Assembly (NCBI GenBank): GCA_007570785.1
Contig: ML660774.1
Coordinates: 1,746,027-1,810,026 of the forward strand
Source of the DNA: Antilocapra americana
Taxonomy: Eukaryota > Chordata > Mammalia > Artiodactyla > Antilocapridae
Length of the DNA: 64,000 bases
Direction of reading: 5' to 3'
Positions 1-11,646 of this stretch are shown here, in pieces. The notes under the pieces are model-generated. The model was not told the origin of the DNA, did not search any database, and was given only the letters and a program-made list of their open reading frames with translations. A program made the translations under genes and the position numbers. The first letter of the stretch is position 1. Every line of letters starts with the position of its first letter.

Positions 1-1115
1 GAAAAAAAAAAGTGACCTAATTTTCTAAAAGCTTTTTCAAATAATCATTGTTCGGTAGAGCAATACTGAAAAAGATCTACCAAGTAGATGGGATATTGAT
101 ATTCTAGAGGTACTAAGGAGAAAAAGGCAAGCTTAAACATCGATGAATTCCGTCTTCGACCAATGTTCTTTTTGTTAGTTTCAGGTCTTGCTTTTTCTTA
201 TAAAAATGTGAAAACATGTAGAGGTTTTTAATTGGATATTTATCTTACTAAGCATTTAATTAGCACCTTCTCCATGTAACAGTATGTGGTTGCTATTCCT
301 TGGGTGACAGATATTCATAGATCGTTTTGGAGTCTGGGGTACCTGACTCCCCTTATTAGGAAGCATAGTGATTCTGAGGTCTCCCACACCCTTTACTACC
401 ATGCCCTCCTTCAGAAAAGACCCTTTATTTCTCATGGAAAATTTCCTGTTCTCCAGGGAATTTTAAACCAATGTCCTAAGAGCCAAAACTGTGTGATTTT
501 ACTCTATTTCTGCACTTTGACTGAAATTGTGACATTAAAGCCACAAGAGGTTCCTCACTCTTTCCTTAGTCAGATAATGGTACCCAGGAAGGGTGGGGTG
601 TAGCTGTAGATGGAGGTGCCTGCAAGGTTCCCTCCAGCCAGAGGCTGAGAGTGGGCTTCTCATCCATATGTGTATCATGGATGTTTTTCTGTAAAGGACC
701 ATCCATGTTCAGATTTTGCATCATCCTTCAGAATACCAGAGACTGGGATAATGAAATCTTTCTGAATTAAAAAAAAGTGATGGCACTTGTGCTAACGTTT
801 TGGGTTTGTACTTTTAGGTGATTTATACAAGGAAGTGATTGCTCTCTTTTTGAATAGCATCAGTTAATAGCTACTGTCTTTTTTTCTCAGTCTATATAGC
901 TGAAGCTAAATAAATTGAGAAATGTCTCAAGGATATTTATTATGTTACTGGTCCAGTTAGAGTCGTCTTCAGATCTATTCTAATATTATTTCTGCTGTAC
1001 TAGGTTATACCTTTTAAAAATAAAAGTGAATATAAAAGGGAGATTATACCTAGGAAAATACTTAAAATGGCATTAATAAAGGAAAAATCTGGCTTTCCTT
1101 CTCTCGTAGTTAATG
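1..1115. other. Single-copy DNA, nothing recognised
   Basis: No repeat family, splice-flanked frame or RNA gene was recognised. A 105-codon open frame at 286-603 (+) has no recognisable domain and no supporting gene structure. Confidence 0.5.
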
Positions 1116-1196
1116 TTGGGTTGACCAAAATGTTCACTTGGTTCACTCATAACATCTTATAGAGAATCCAGAAGAACTTTTTTGGCCAACCAACTA
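1116..1196. mobile_element. Mariner-type MITE remnant
   Basis: An imperfect palindrome of about 80 bp begins ttgggttgaccaaaa and ends ttttggccaacc, so its ends are near-inverted copies. The middle (aacatcttatagag) matches the short spacer of the small non-autonomous mariner elements of mammals. TA-containing flanks fit mariner target choice. It codes for nothing. Confidence 0.72.
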
Positions 1197-2606
1197 TATA
1201 GTTTGATTAAATCACAGATGTGTTGTCTGATTCACATAGAGTGTCTGTGGCAGGGAATGCCCAGAGCTCTACCTCCACTCTTATAACAAGGCAGTGTGTG
1301 GTGTGATACTGACACCTGGTAAGAGATGAGCATCGATATATCTGGGGATCATTTACTGGAGGTTTGATTTGAAGCTAGACACAAAACCTCTCGGAGACCA
1401 GTGTACTGACATTTACAAAGGCAATATCATTTTCTTGACTCAGTCACAGAACTTAGTTAGATAATATATAAAATGTTATATGAACATATGATTTTGAAAA
1501 GAAGTTATTTTACAATATCGGATTACCTAGTCTAATTAATCATCAGCACCAACTCCTCAGCAGAACTATGTCCCTGGAATCTTACCCTACCTTCCCACTC
1601 ACAGTCTGAGGGATTCTCATTTCTGCCACGAACAGAAAATCCTAAAGCAATTGGGTATGAAATCCTTAGAAAAGCAATTTTTTCTAATATTGACTTTTAT
1701 GTAAGTGATACGGCCCTGCTGAAACATTCTGGAGGTGAGGTGTCAACTAACCGAATCATTGAGATTCCCTAAAAAACAAATCTGTCACCACTTGGCAATC
1801 ATAGGTCCATATCATGCTGACAGATAACCCACACGGCTTGAGCTTCTGCCGAAGCGTTTTTAAGTTTCAGTGTATCACACCGTGAAGGCGTGCGATTCAG
1901 ACCTGGTTTGGGCCCTTCGGTGTGAAGTTTATTGTTTACTGATTTCAATACAAGGAATGTCTCCTTAGGACCATTAAAACTGCCGTACATTTTAATGGAT
2001 TCTGCTGAAAACATGAGGCCTTTACAATCAGGTCTAGAAAGAAACGTGCGTCGGAAACCTATTTCTCCTCATTTCCCAGGTCCCTGGGATGTGGTGGTAC
2101 CCTTCAAATGTCATGGTGAAAACTTGTTTGTGATGGGCCTGTATTTCTCTGGGTTGCGGTTTCCTTAGAAATTAATTTGTTATTCATATACACATGCGGT
2201 TTGTTTATATATTTGCTTGTTCCTTAGAAATATCCAGGTGTAGCTACATTTTTCCTGCCAAGCATTTCCACCACCCATTATTTTAAACTCAGGCAGGCAT
2301 TCACTTGATCCATGTAACTGGTGATAAAGCAGCACTTTGGCAGGCTCCTCGAATGTATTTGGCTCTGTCGAGGGGCATGATTCAGCTGTAAGTGAATTCA
2401 AGTACACACTCAGCTCTAAATCCTTAGGAGTGTTCTTGATGGAGGCCACAGGCTGCACAGCTCCACAGATGACATCCTAAATCATTATTTGGGGAGGTAG
2501 AAATACATATAATTACTGTGTGACAGTACACCCTATTTCAAAGGCTATGAAAAGCAGAGCCCTCAGATCAGAAAATGGGATTCCAAACCTAGTGAAAACG
2601 AAAGTG
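1197..2606. other. Single-copy DNA with a CpG-retaining patch
   Basis: No repeat was recognised. About 1830-2060 keeps roughly ten CpG dinucleotides in an otherwise CpG-poor window. Overlapping short open frames on both strands (1932-2168 +, 1799-2014 - and 2180-2458 -) resemble no known protein. Confidence 0.4.
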
Positions 2607-2841
2607 GTAGTTAGTTTTCTCAGTCGTGTCGGACACTTTTGCGACCCCATGGACTACATGTAACCCACCAGGCTCCTCTGTCCATGGGATTCTCCAGGCA
2701 AAGAATACTGGAGTGGGTTGCCATTCCCTTACCCAGGGGATCTTCCTGACCCAGGGACTGGACCTGGGTCTCCTGCATGGCAGGCAGATTTTTTACTGTC
2801 TGAGTCACCCACCAGGGAAGACCTGCTACCAGGGAAGCCCC
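2607..2841 (-). mobile_element. Bov-tA SINE
   Basis: Read on the minus strand it has a tRNA-derived head starting at the ggggcttccct end (2841), the gagaaggg linker and the Bov-A body (actggagtgggttgcc and ccatggactac on the plus strand). The body derives from the BovB 3' end, which BovB reverse transcriptase is thought to recognise. The accagggaag motif occurs twice near the head, a small local duplication. Confidence 0.9.
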
Positions 2842-4225
2842 TATACATGCCAAGAAATAGTTCTCTCTCTGTTCTTTGACTCCAAGATAACAAAATATGG
2901 CCTAGCACATTTTTACATAGGAAAGATATTTTTCTAATATTCTGATGCTCTCTGGAAAACTATGTAAATTGTAACTGATAATGGATACACTCATATTCAC
3001 ACACAACATTGCATGGGAATTTCATGTCTTTATACAGAAGGAGTAGCTTAAATATATGCTGGCAATATCCTGTATATTAAGGTTTGAGTATGAGAAAATA
3101 TAGCTAAAGGAAGATAAATTCTAGAAAATTAAAACAGTGCTGTTTTTAGTCTATGAATAGCTTTAGTTCTAAGAGTAATTAAAGTTACTATTACTTGGCA
3201 TCACAGACTAGAAACTACTACCTTTATTTCTGCTTTATTTTTTGATATTGCTTGTCACTAATCAACATTTTCTTACTCACTAATTTTTTCATTGTTTCCT
3301 TTTGGTGAACATTGCTATGGGACTTTGGACATTTTCTGCCTGTTTATATGCCCTGTCTGTAATGATCAGAAGAATGTCTGCCACTTAGGGATAAGTAAAT
3401 ATTAAATCACAAAAAAGAATGATTTCATAATGTTTGTTTCTGGAATTTTTCTAAAGTGTATACTGCTGCTTTGCTTTCTGAGGCTGTAATAAAATATCCA
3501 TTTTATGTGCTATTTATTATTTTAATTTTTACATATATATTTATAGGTGTGTATAAATAACCTTGAAGAGCTATATCTATCTTCTTACATTTTGAAGAAA
3601 TAATATAGAATTTATCAAGGCCTCAGAAAGATATATGATGCGTTCTATTCCCCAAAGAGGTAAAACCAGGAGATGAAGTGGGCCATACAAATAGTAAAGA
3701 AAACTCAGCAGAGAGTGCAGTGTTTTTATTCTTGGGAAAGAGGGCTACAGAAGAAAATTACTTAGTCAGCTGGTTTTCCTATTTAAAAAAAAGAAAAAAG
3801 AATGAAAGGTAATGTGTGGAAGAATGACGCAGATTCTACAATAACAGTTGAAACAATACTAATATAAATAGTGGATGGAGTGAATTATTAGTTTATCACC
3901 AGATTCTGAACTAGTATTGCCATCTCGCTGGACTAAAATTTTAAGAGTATGACAGCTTTATTCCTACAACTTAAAAGCAAGTATTTTGGATACCCAAAAT
4001 ATACATGGGCATTTAAAGCGCAACCATAAGAAAGTAAACAAACCAAATGAAAGAATTCCAGAGATCTGAAAGGCAGACGGTGGGAGCCAGCAGTCTCACT
4101 GTTGGACTGTGAATTCAGAGAGAAGAGGGAGCTGGAATGAGCCATGAGGTGGTGAGAGTGACTTGGAAAGCTAATGGGAACACACGCTTAGTGTAATACA
4201 GATGGGTGCATATAAGGATGCTTAC
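2842..4225. other. Single-copy DNA, AT-rich
   Basis: No recognised repeat or gene. Local A/T-rich runs only. Confidence 0.45.
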
Positions 4226-4237
4226 AGGTACATGTAC

Positions 4238-4450
4238 CGGGCTTCCCTGGTGACCCAGGCAGGAAAGGATCTGCCTGCAGTGCAGGAGACCCAGATTTGA
4301 TCCTTGGGTTGGGAAGATCCCCTGCAGAAGGGGATGCAACCCACTGCGGTATTCTTGCCTGGAGAATTCTATGGACAGAGGAGCCCGGTGAACTGCAACC
4401 CATGGGGTCACAAAGAGGCAGACACAACTGGGCTACTAAGCACTCACTCA
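4238..4450 (+). mobile_element. Bov-tA SINE
   Basis: Complete tRNA head (gggcttccctggtgac, tgcagtgcaggagacc) and Bov-A body ending in a cactcactca tail. Probable target duplication aggtacatgtac (4226-4237) and aggtatgtgtat (4452-4463), which differ by three transitions, so the insertion is not recent. Confidence 0.92.
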
Positions 4451-4703
4451 TAGGTATGTGTATACACACAGGTTAGCATGAGTGCACGCACGCACACACA
4501 GATTTGTTTGCCCTGTCAGTTGAGAGAATCTGAAAAAGTGACACACAAGTAGCAACAGAAATACCTAGCAGCCAGATCTTAGTTTCTTATTCTCCTATAA
4601 AGTGAACTCTGGCATCTAGGACAAAGGGTTGATTATAGGGCTGGGATAGCAACCACACAGGATGTGTCTGAGCATCTTGTAGTTTCAGAAGATAAGAAAA
4701 GTG

Positions 4704-4705
<2 letters not shown>

Positions 4706-4738
<33 letters not shown>

Positions 4739-4771
4739 ATCTGCCTTTCTCTCTCTCTCACACACACACAC
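4706..4771. repeat. (AC)n microsatellite with CT-rich interruption
   Basis: An uninterrupted (AC)15 tract at 4706-4735 is followed by a CT-rich stretch and a second short CA run. A related cacgcacgcacaca patch lies at 4483-4500. The open frame across it is repeat-encoded and not a gene. Confidence 0.95.
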
Positions 4772-5901
4772 TCTGTCTTTCTTTCTGGAGTATGTCAGAG
4801 AGACACAGGAGGCAGCCAGGGTCAAAATAAAATAAACAAAGTAAACAGTGTTAGATTATAACCCAACATATAATACAAATGGCTGTGAGCCCATCTGATG
4901 ATGAGTGAATGACTGAATAAAGTTAATAAATGGGGCAGCAGAGCCAGCGTCTCATGCAGGAGAGTTCTAAGTGTTTGATGTCAATCACCCACCCTTGAAG
5001 ACCCGAAGACCACTTCCACACTCATTATGTGTGGGCTGCACAGAGTGACTTCCTGCCAAGGAGGATGTTACAGAAACGAGATTAAAAAAAAAAAAAGAGC
5101 AACTTTACAGTGAAGAAATATGACAAACACTCCCTCAGCCAGGCGATAAAGGTCAACATTAACAGTCATAAATCATGTTGCTAGTTTGTACCCTTGGTAT
5201 GAGGTGATGAATATGGCATTTTATTTCTGTGATCTTCCTCCCCAAAGCTCATAACCTCACAGCAATCATGACAAAAACAAATTCCAATAGAGGGGCATCT
5301 GACAAAATACTTGACCATTAGTCCTCAAAGCTGTCAAGGTCATCGGAAACAAGCAAAGTCTGGAAATTTGTCATAGCCAAGAGGTGATATCAAGAAAGAT
5401 GCTGTTTAAATTTAAACCTATCCTGGTTGTGGTCCCTTAACAGAAAAGGGACATTAAGTAAAAGCTAGTGAAATCTGGATTTTAGTTAATAAAGTCTGGA
5501 CTTTAGCTAATGAATATGTATCAACATTGATTCACTAATTGCAACAAATGTCTTTACTAATGTAAAACATTTGGATCAGGAGAAACTGGGTGCATGGTTG
5601 GGGAAATCAATTTTTCTGTAAACATAAAAATGTTCTAAAGATGAAGTTTACCTATAAAAGTGGATAAAAGAGGTAGGTTATTATGAAGTCATTAGAATGC
5701 TGTTGTATAACCTGTGTTGCCCATTTTCTAAAATACCAAGTGACCTAAAAATGCTTCATAATTCTTTACGCTGGGAGACCCAGGGTTCTATTTATGACCC
5801 AAGGTTCTATTTTATATTCAGACTTGTGGAATCTAATGTAGAAGCTTTCCTCTAGATTTTCACCTGTTAAGCACAGTAGAGTTTTGAGAGAAGAGGAAGT
5901 A
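4772..5901. other. Single-copy DNA
   Basis: No recognised repeat or gene. A 13-A run lies near 5083-5095. Confidence 0.45.
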
Positions 5902-5961
5902 TTGGGTTAGTCAAACAATTCATTGGGGTTTTCTGTAAGACGTTATCTTTGGCCAGCCCAG
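5902..5961. mobile_element. Mariner-type MITE remnant, shortened
   Basis: Left end ttgggttagtcaaacaattc, central ttctgtaagacgttat, and a right end reduced to tttggccagccca. It is the same family as 1116-1196, with most of the right arm lost. Confidence 0.65.
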
Positions 5962-6401
5962 CGAATCAACCCTGACTTGGATAATACCACCTGACATTTA
6001 GGACATGGGGTTGGTTTGGCTGCACTGAAATCTTAAGCATCGGTGAGATAGAGACTGTATTAAATCAGTGCAATGCTCCTGACACGCTAGTCACTCAAGA
6101 GATGTCCTTCTAATTTTCATTGTTTAGGGCAGCGCCCTATACTAGCTTTGGCCTGATGATTACTAACACAAAGGTTTGACTTGAATCAGTGTTTGCTGAG
6201 TTCCTTTTTTTTTTTTTTTTTTTTGCTAAATCCAGAGAAACTCCTTTCTCCACTTGATGGAAAATATAGTGTAGTGGTAGATTTTACATGCTGGGTAATA
6301 AAAGAGAAAAAAGTGAATATGATGCTATAGAGGTTATACCAGTAAGGGAGGCATGACAAAAAAAAAATGTCTAAGTACAACTGTGGCAAGAAGGAACGGT
6401 T
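5962..6401. other. Single-copy DNA with a 20-T tract
   Basis: No gene recognised. Uninterrupted T20 at 6205-6224 may be the tail of an unrecognised minus-strand retroelement. Confidence 0.4.
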
Positions 6402-6780
6402 GTTGTTCACTGATCAGTCACTCAGTCATGTCTGACTGTCTGTGATCCCAAGGATTGCAGCATGCCAGGTTTCCCTGTCCTTCAGTATCTCCTGGAGTTT
6501 GCTCAAATTCATTTGCGTTGAGTCGGTGATGCCATCCAACCATCTCATCTTCTGTTGCCCAGTTCTCCTCCTGCCCTCACTCTTCCAGAGCATCAGGGTC
6601 TTTTCCAACCAGTCAGTTCTTCACATCAGGTAGTCAAACTATTGGAGCTTCAGCATCAATCCTTCCAATGAATATTCAGGATTAATTTCCTTTAGGATTT
6701 ACTGGTTTGATCTCCTTGCTGTCCAAGAGACTCTTGAGTCTTCTCCTGCCCCACAGTTCAAAAGCATCAATTCTTCAGTG
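6402..6780 (-). mobile_element. BovB LINE 3' end
   Basis: The plus strand carries the complement of the BovB C-terminal coding and 3' region: cactcagtcatgtctgac, gagtcggtgatgccatcc, catcagggtcttttcc and agttcaaaagcatcaattc in the expected order. Severely 5'-truncated. The minus-strand frame at 6426-6608 is a remnant of the BovB C-terminus. Confidence 0.92.
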
Positions 6781-8679
6781 CTTGGCCTTCCTTGGAAGAA
6801 ACTGAGAAGATGCATTGTTGGGGAGATGATAATTTTCATGGAAATTTTATGGGTGAGTAGGACTTGTGAACATGGAGAAAGGAGATGGGATGACAGCTAT
6901 CAACATGCACACTCTTTGGGAATAGTCCTGGTTAAGTGTGAGATAATAGAAAATAGAGTTTAGGAAGAGAAAAAAATGAGAAAGAAAGTTTAGAAATGAG
7001 ACTATCTCCAGCTTTTAATTCTCAGTTAATCCACTGCACATGCAGAGTGAATCCATTTAAAATGTTCTGATGACTCCAGCTTTAGGAAGATATCTCTGAC
7101 TTTTGCTGGCTCAAAACTTGAAGCAACTGATTCATCTTCTCTATTATTTTTTTCTAAAATAAGAATAGATATCCCTCTGATTGAAATTTCATGAGCTAAT
7201 ATAAAAATAAACACGAAATTCACGGTGCTTTAAAGGATTGTGTGTTGTCGCTTCACAGAATGAAGTAATATTTGATACTTTATAGGTCATGAAAATAGAA
7301 AAATCACTCCTTGAGTGGTCAGAGCTTTCTAGTATTGTAAAAGTTAATTATAATTCATGTGAATTATACTTTATAATTACTAGGACGAGTGCAGTTTTAA
7401 TATGAATTTAAAATAGAGTAAGATTAAGGGCACATAATTTAGTGCAAAGTGACATCTTGACAACATATGAAAATTGCTAGAAATAAATGGTTATTCATAT
7501 TAAGAAATATAGTAAGGATTGGTTGAGTCTTTAATGATTTAGATGATTTACATTACAGTTACTACCGTGTGGGAGCAGTGTTCTTTGTAACTGGTGATAC
7601 TGTGTGGGCGTGTCACTGACTCACACTGATTGTCTAAGGCAAGTCCCTTTATTTTCTTCTTCTAAGGACAGACTCTGTCATCACCGACTTGGCGGTTGGT
7701 TGTAAAGTCTAATATGGTGTCAGACAAAAAGAACACATCTCTGGGTTTCACCAGATTCCAAGTCTTAGTGTAGCCATATATGCTAGCCCTTGCAATTTTT
7801 TTTTTTTTTTTTTGGTGCTCTGAGTTTCTTTGGGATTCAAAGCTGGGAATACTGATTCAATCTTAGATTTGACCTAAAGAAAAAAAAAAAGGAAAAGAAA
7901 AAAATAAGATAGGAAAACTGTATTACAAAAATCTTTGACTTGAAATGATATCACTGTTTGTTCTAGAAATGAATCTAGTGGATGGAGAGCTATGATTTTT
8001 AAGAAAATGCTTTTAGTCCAACTATATTCTGCTATTCCTCATGTTCATGAAATAACATTCATGAAGTACTTATACCCCAAGTTAAAGGAAAATCATGTTT
8101 ACCTGGATTTTGTGTTACTTTTCAACACATGCAATTGGAATGACCCTGACTTTGACTTTTTTCAAAAATTATTTAAAGGAATAAAATAAACCATAATTGA
8201 AGAATAAAGCAAGTTAAAGTCCCTGTGCTTGGCAAGATATAATTGTTGATCAATTTAAATGAGTAAGAAAGTAAAATCCAACTTATTTAATGTGTCCAAG
8301 AAAATAATATATTTCACGTTTATGCTATTTTCAAGGTGATCCTGGTTAATTAAAATACAACTATAGCAACACAAACCCAAAGACTCTAAGCTTCACTTAA
8401 TCCTTCCGGGTTGTAAAAATTGTGATTAAATAGCCAAACAGATTTCCAGCGTCTTGTTACCGTGGCTCTGTTTTGGATACAGGTGTTACCGAAGTATGTG
8501 AAATAATAGAAATGCTTAAATGCACTTACAGATGGTCAGAACCACTTATAAGGTGGGTGAATATATTCTGTATGTGCAACAGATTCACAGGTGGGCAATA
8601 ATAAAACATGTGCTTACGCAAACAAAGCCAAACAAAGACATCCCCAAGGAAGAGAAGGAACAGGAAAGACTTAGCAAAC
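6781..8679. other. Single-copy DNA, AT-rich
   Basis: No repeat or gene recognised. T18 at 7796-7813 and an A-rich patch at about 7877-7905. A 65-codon frame at 7992-8189 (+) has no recognisable homology. Confidence 0.4.
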
Positions 8680-8918
8680 TGAACATGGCCAGTGCAGCAC
8701 TCGCCAGTCGTCTCTTACCTTGCAGATCCCTGTCGCCGTCCAGATTTCCCCCTCTTGTGAGGGTGTCATCCAGCTTCAATTAGGTCCCAGCCTCATGGCA
8801 TCATTTTAACTTAATCTCCCCTTAAAAGGCCTCGCCTTCAAATATAGTCACATTCTGTGGTACTAAGACTGAAAGCTTCAACACATGAACTGTGGAGAGA
8901 CACAATCCAGCCCATAAG
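8680..8918 (-). mobile_element. Decayed MaLR-type LTR (MLT1/MST-like)
   Basis: The right half reads like the 5' part of a mammalian MaLR LTR on the minus strand: cattttaacttaatctcccc, aaatatagtcacattctg, gcttcaacacatgaa and gacacaatccagcccata. The left part is less certain. This is an ancient LTR retrotransposon relic with no coding content. Confidence 0.65.
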
Positions 8919-9077
8919 AATATCTATATAATGCTTTTAAGATATTCTGTTTATTTGGTTCTCAGCGGGGTGTCCATCTGAGTGTTGTTTTCATTTTGTC
9001 TTTTTTCGGGGTATGTTGGGATTCTTAAATTTTTAAATACCCTTCATTTGGCAACATTTGAGACCATTAGGGTGGGA

Positions 9078-9674
9078 CCTTTATTTTGGGGGGCTCCAAA
9101 ATCACTGCAGATGGCGACTGAAGCTGTGAAATTAAGAGGCACTTGCTCCTTGGAAGAAAACCTATGGCCAGCCTAGACAGCATACTAAAAAACAGAGACA
9201 TTACTTTGCCCACAAAGGTTTATCTAGTGAAAGCTATGGTTTTCCCAGTAGTCATGTATGGATGTGAGAGTTGGACTATAAAGAAAGCTGAGTGCCAAAG
9301 AATTGATGCTTTTGAACTGTGGTGTTGGAGAAGACTCTTGAGAGTCCTTTGGACTGCAAGGAGATCCAACCAGTCCATCCTAAAGGAAACCAGTCCTGAA
9401 TTCTCATTGGAAGGACTGATGTTGAAGCTGAAACTCCAGTAATTTGGCCACCTGAAGCGAAGAGCTGACTCATTGGAAAAGACCCTGATGTTAGGAAAGA
9501 TTGAAGGCGGGAGGAGAAGGGAATGATACAGAATGAGATGGTTGAATGGCATCACCGACTCAATGGACATGAATTTGAGTAAGCTCTGGGGGTTAGTTAT
9601 GGACAGGGAGGCCTGGAGTGCTGCAGTCCATGGGGATGCGAAGAGTCAGACATGACTGAGCCACTGAACTGATG
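9078..9674 (+). mobile_element. BovB LINE 3' end with C-terminal coding remnant
   Basis: Plus-oriented BovB from ttttggggggctccaaaatcactgcagatgg through the C-terminal coding segment to a gactgagccactgaactgatg tail. The frame at 9143-9442 includes VMYGCESWTIKKAECQR and ELWCWRRLLRVLW, typical of the BovB C-terminus beyond the reverse transcriptase core. The frame then stops at an in-frame TAA (cagtaattt), so it is dead. Confidence 0.94.
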
Positions 9675-10133
9675 ACATCAAAGTTTAATTTTTATTCCCC
9701 ATTTTGTCTTCTTCCATTATTTAAATTACATATAGGATTTTGTTGTGTTCTGTTAATCTTCCAAGCTTTTATCCACATTTCCACTCTTAGTTTTCCTTCT
9801 GTGCTTCAGATTGACTTATTCATGACATAGCTTCCATTTTATAGGCTGTATTTTGCTGTCCAACCTGTTGCTAATCCATCCTTTGAGGACTTAATTTGTT
9901 TATAATACATGTTTGCTCTGGAAAATCATTTAATTCTTTCTCATAAATTCAAATTCTATAGGAAATTTTCCATCCTTTCACCATTTGACTTCATCCATAT
10001 TTTTCTTATTTTGTAACAAATTCACAGAGTTGTTTGCCTTCTTTCCTGTCTGGGTCACCTGTTTGTTCACTTCTGCTGACTGGAGTTTCTTTTATTAAAT
10101 TTTATTATGTAGATGTTGCTTTTTATATATATA
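9675..10133. other. Single-copy DNA
   Basis: No repeat or gene recognised. Confidence 0.4.
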
Positions 10134-10185
10134 TGGGTTGTCTGAAAAGTTTGTTTGACCCGAACATATTTTTGGACAACTCAAT
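10134..10185. mobile_element. Mariner-type MITE remnant, internally deleted
   Basis: Left end tgggttgtctgaaaagtttg and right end ttttggacaactca are near-inverted copies around a shortened centre. It is the third copy of this family within 9.1 kb. Confidence 0.65.
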
Positions 10186-10740
10186 ATGTTTTTGATATAT
10201 GCTGAACTCCGTGTATAAAAGAACCTTAGAAGTTTCAGATTATGTCGTCTTTCAGATGAAAGGGTTTATACTTACTTCCTCCTATACCTTCTCCTATTAT
10301 CATATAGAGTCAGAGATGTATCTCCATAGCCCAGCTTGGGGCCAAGTTGTGTCCAGGCTGGGATTCAGTGTTTGTAGTACCTGTAGTTGACTCCTGTTTC
10401 CAGAATGTTCCTCAAGAACTTTCAATAGATAGCCTGGTTGGACTTTGTATCCTTAGTTCTGAAAGACTACTGGCAATGTGTATTAGATTTTCAGAGTAGT
10501 TTATGTTTTCTGTTTAGCTAATCTTTCCTGATTTTCTTAGCTCATACCTGTACAGTTTGCCCCCTATATAAATTGAATTAATCCAGTGCTTATTGGTTGG
10601 AAATCTCACTGATGACTTAAAAAAAATGTGATTATATAACTTTATCTTGCCTCGTTAGTAGTCGACAGTGAGAGCAGTTGTCTACCCCTGATCATCTGCA
10701 TTTCACAGAAGCAGACCTCATATATTTTCTTATCTTCAAC
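10186..10740. other. Single-copy DNA
   Basis: No repeat or gene recognised. A 63-codon frame at 10199-10390 has no recognisable homology. Confidence 0.4.
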
Positions 10741-10918
10741 ATTTTGAGGAGGAGGAGGGGATGACAAAGGATAAGATGGCTGGATAGCATCACCGACTCA
10801 ATGGACATGAGTTTGGGTAAACTCCGGGAGTTGGTGAAGGACAGGGAGGCCTGGCGTGCTGTGATTCATGGGGTTACAAAGAGTAGGACAAGACTGAGCG
10901 GATGAACTGAGCTGAACT
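10741..10918 (+). mobile_element. BovB 3'-terminal fragment
   Basis: Reads as the last ~175 bp of BovB on the plus strand: ggctggatagcatcaccgac, gacagggaggcctggcgtgc, and a gatgaactgagctgaactgg tail. It abuts an L1 3' end with no intervening DNA. Confidence 0.9.
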
Positions 10919-11335
10919 GGATGGACCTAGAGTCTATCATATGCAGTGAAGTAAGTCAGAGAAAAACAGATATTGCATATTATGCAAATATATGGAAACT
11001 AGGAAAATCGTATAGATAAGCCTATTTGCAGGGCAGGGATAGACATGCAGATGAACATGTGGATACTGGGGAATGGGAGGGTGGGATGAATTGGGACAGT
11101 TGCATTGACATAAATGCGCTTCCATGTGTGAGACAAATAGTCAGTGGGAAGCTGCTGTGCAGCACAGGGAGCTCAGCTTGGTGCTGGGTGATGACCTGGA
11201 GGGGTGGAATGGAGGTGGTTTGATGGAGGCTCAAGAGACACGGGGACATATGTATACTTGTGTGTGACTCACATTATTAAACAGCAGAAACTAACAACAT
11301 TGTAAAGAAAGCAATTATGTGCCAATTAAAAAAAT
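10919..11335 (+). mobile_element. L1 3' end (ruminant L1)
   Basis: Begins ggatggacctagagtctatc, runs through agtgaagtaagtcagagaaa, the G-rich 3' UTR and cagaaactaacaacattgtaaag, and ends in an A-rich tail. Only the last ~400 bp of L1 is present. Confidence 0.92.
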
Positions 11336-11449
11336 ACATTTATGTAAAATTCTCGGCAAAGATAAATATGTGGTCTCAAAAATGAATTTAGGTCATTAAG
11401 AATAAGAGAGAGATCAGTCGGTGATAACCAGTTTAATTGTGAGTGTGTG

Positions 11450-11646
11450 TGTCTGACTCTGAAACCTCATCTGTAGCCCGCCAAGCTCCTCTGTCCATGG
11501 GATTCTCCAGGCAGGAATACTGGAGTGGGTTGCCATTTCCTTCTTCAGGGGATCTTCCCAACCCAGGGATCAAAGCAGTGTTTCTTGTGTCTCCTGCCTC
11601 TCCTGCATTAAGAAAATCCTTTACCACTGTACCACCTGGGAAGCCA
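11450..11646 (-). mobile_element. Bov-tA SINE, 3'-damaged
   Basis: Plus strand shows tctccaggcaggaatactgg, aggggatcttcccaaccc and accacctgggaagcc, the reverse complement of a Bov-tA. The segment normally holding the ctctttgcgacccc part is deleted. Confidence 0.9.

Noticed and set aside
286..603. 105-codon open frame
   Set aside because: No recognised domain, repeat, splice context or promoter; the length is within chance for 64 kb.
4664..4861. 65-codon frame rich in Thr-His and Ser-Leu
   Set aside because: Direct translation of the CA/CT microsatellite.
7796..7813. Long T tract as a transcription terminator
   Set aside because: Oligo-T runs also occur at 6205, 25250, 45031 and 63571. No RNA polymerase III gene lies next to them, and at least one is the complement of a retroelement tail.
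9143..9442. Open frame with Cys/Trp-rich segment that could suggest a zinc-binding protein
   Set aside because: VMYGCESWT and ELWCWRRLLR are the standard C-terminal region of BovB.
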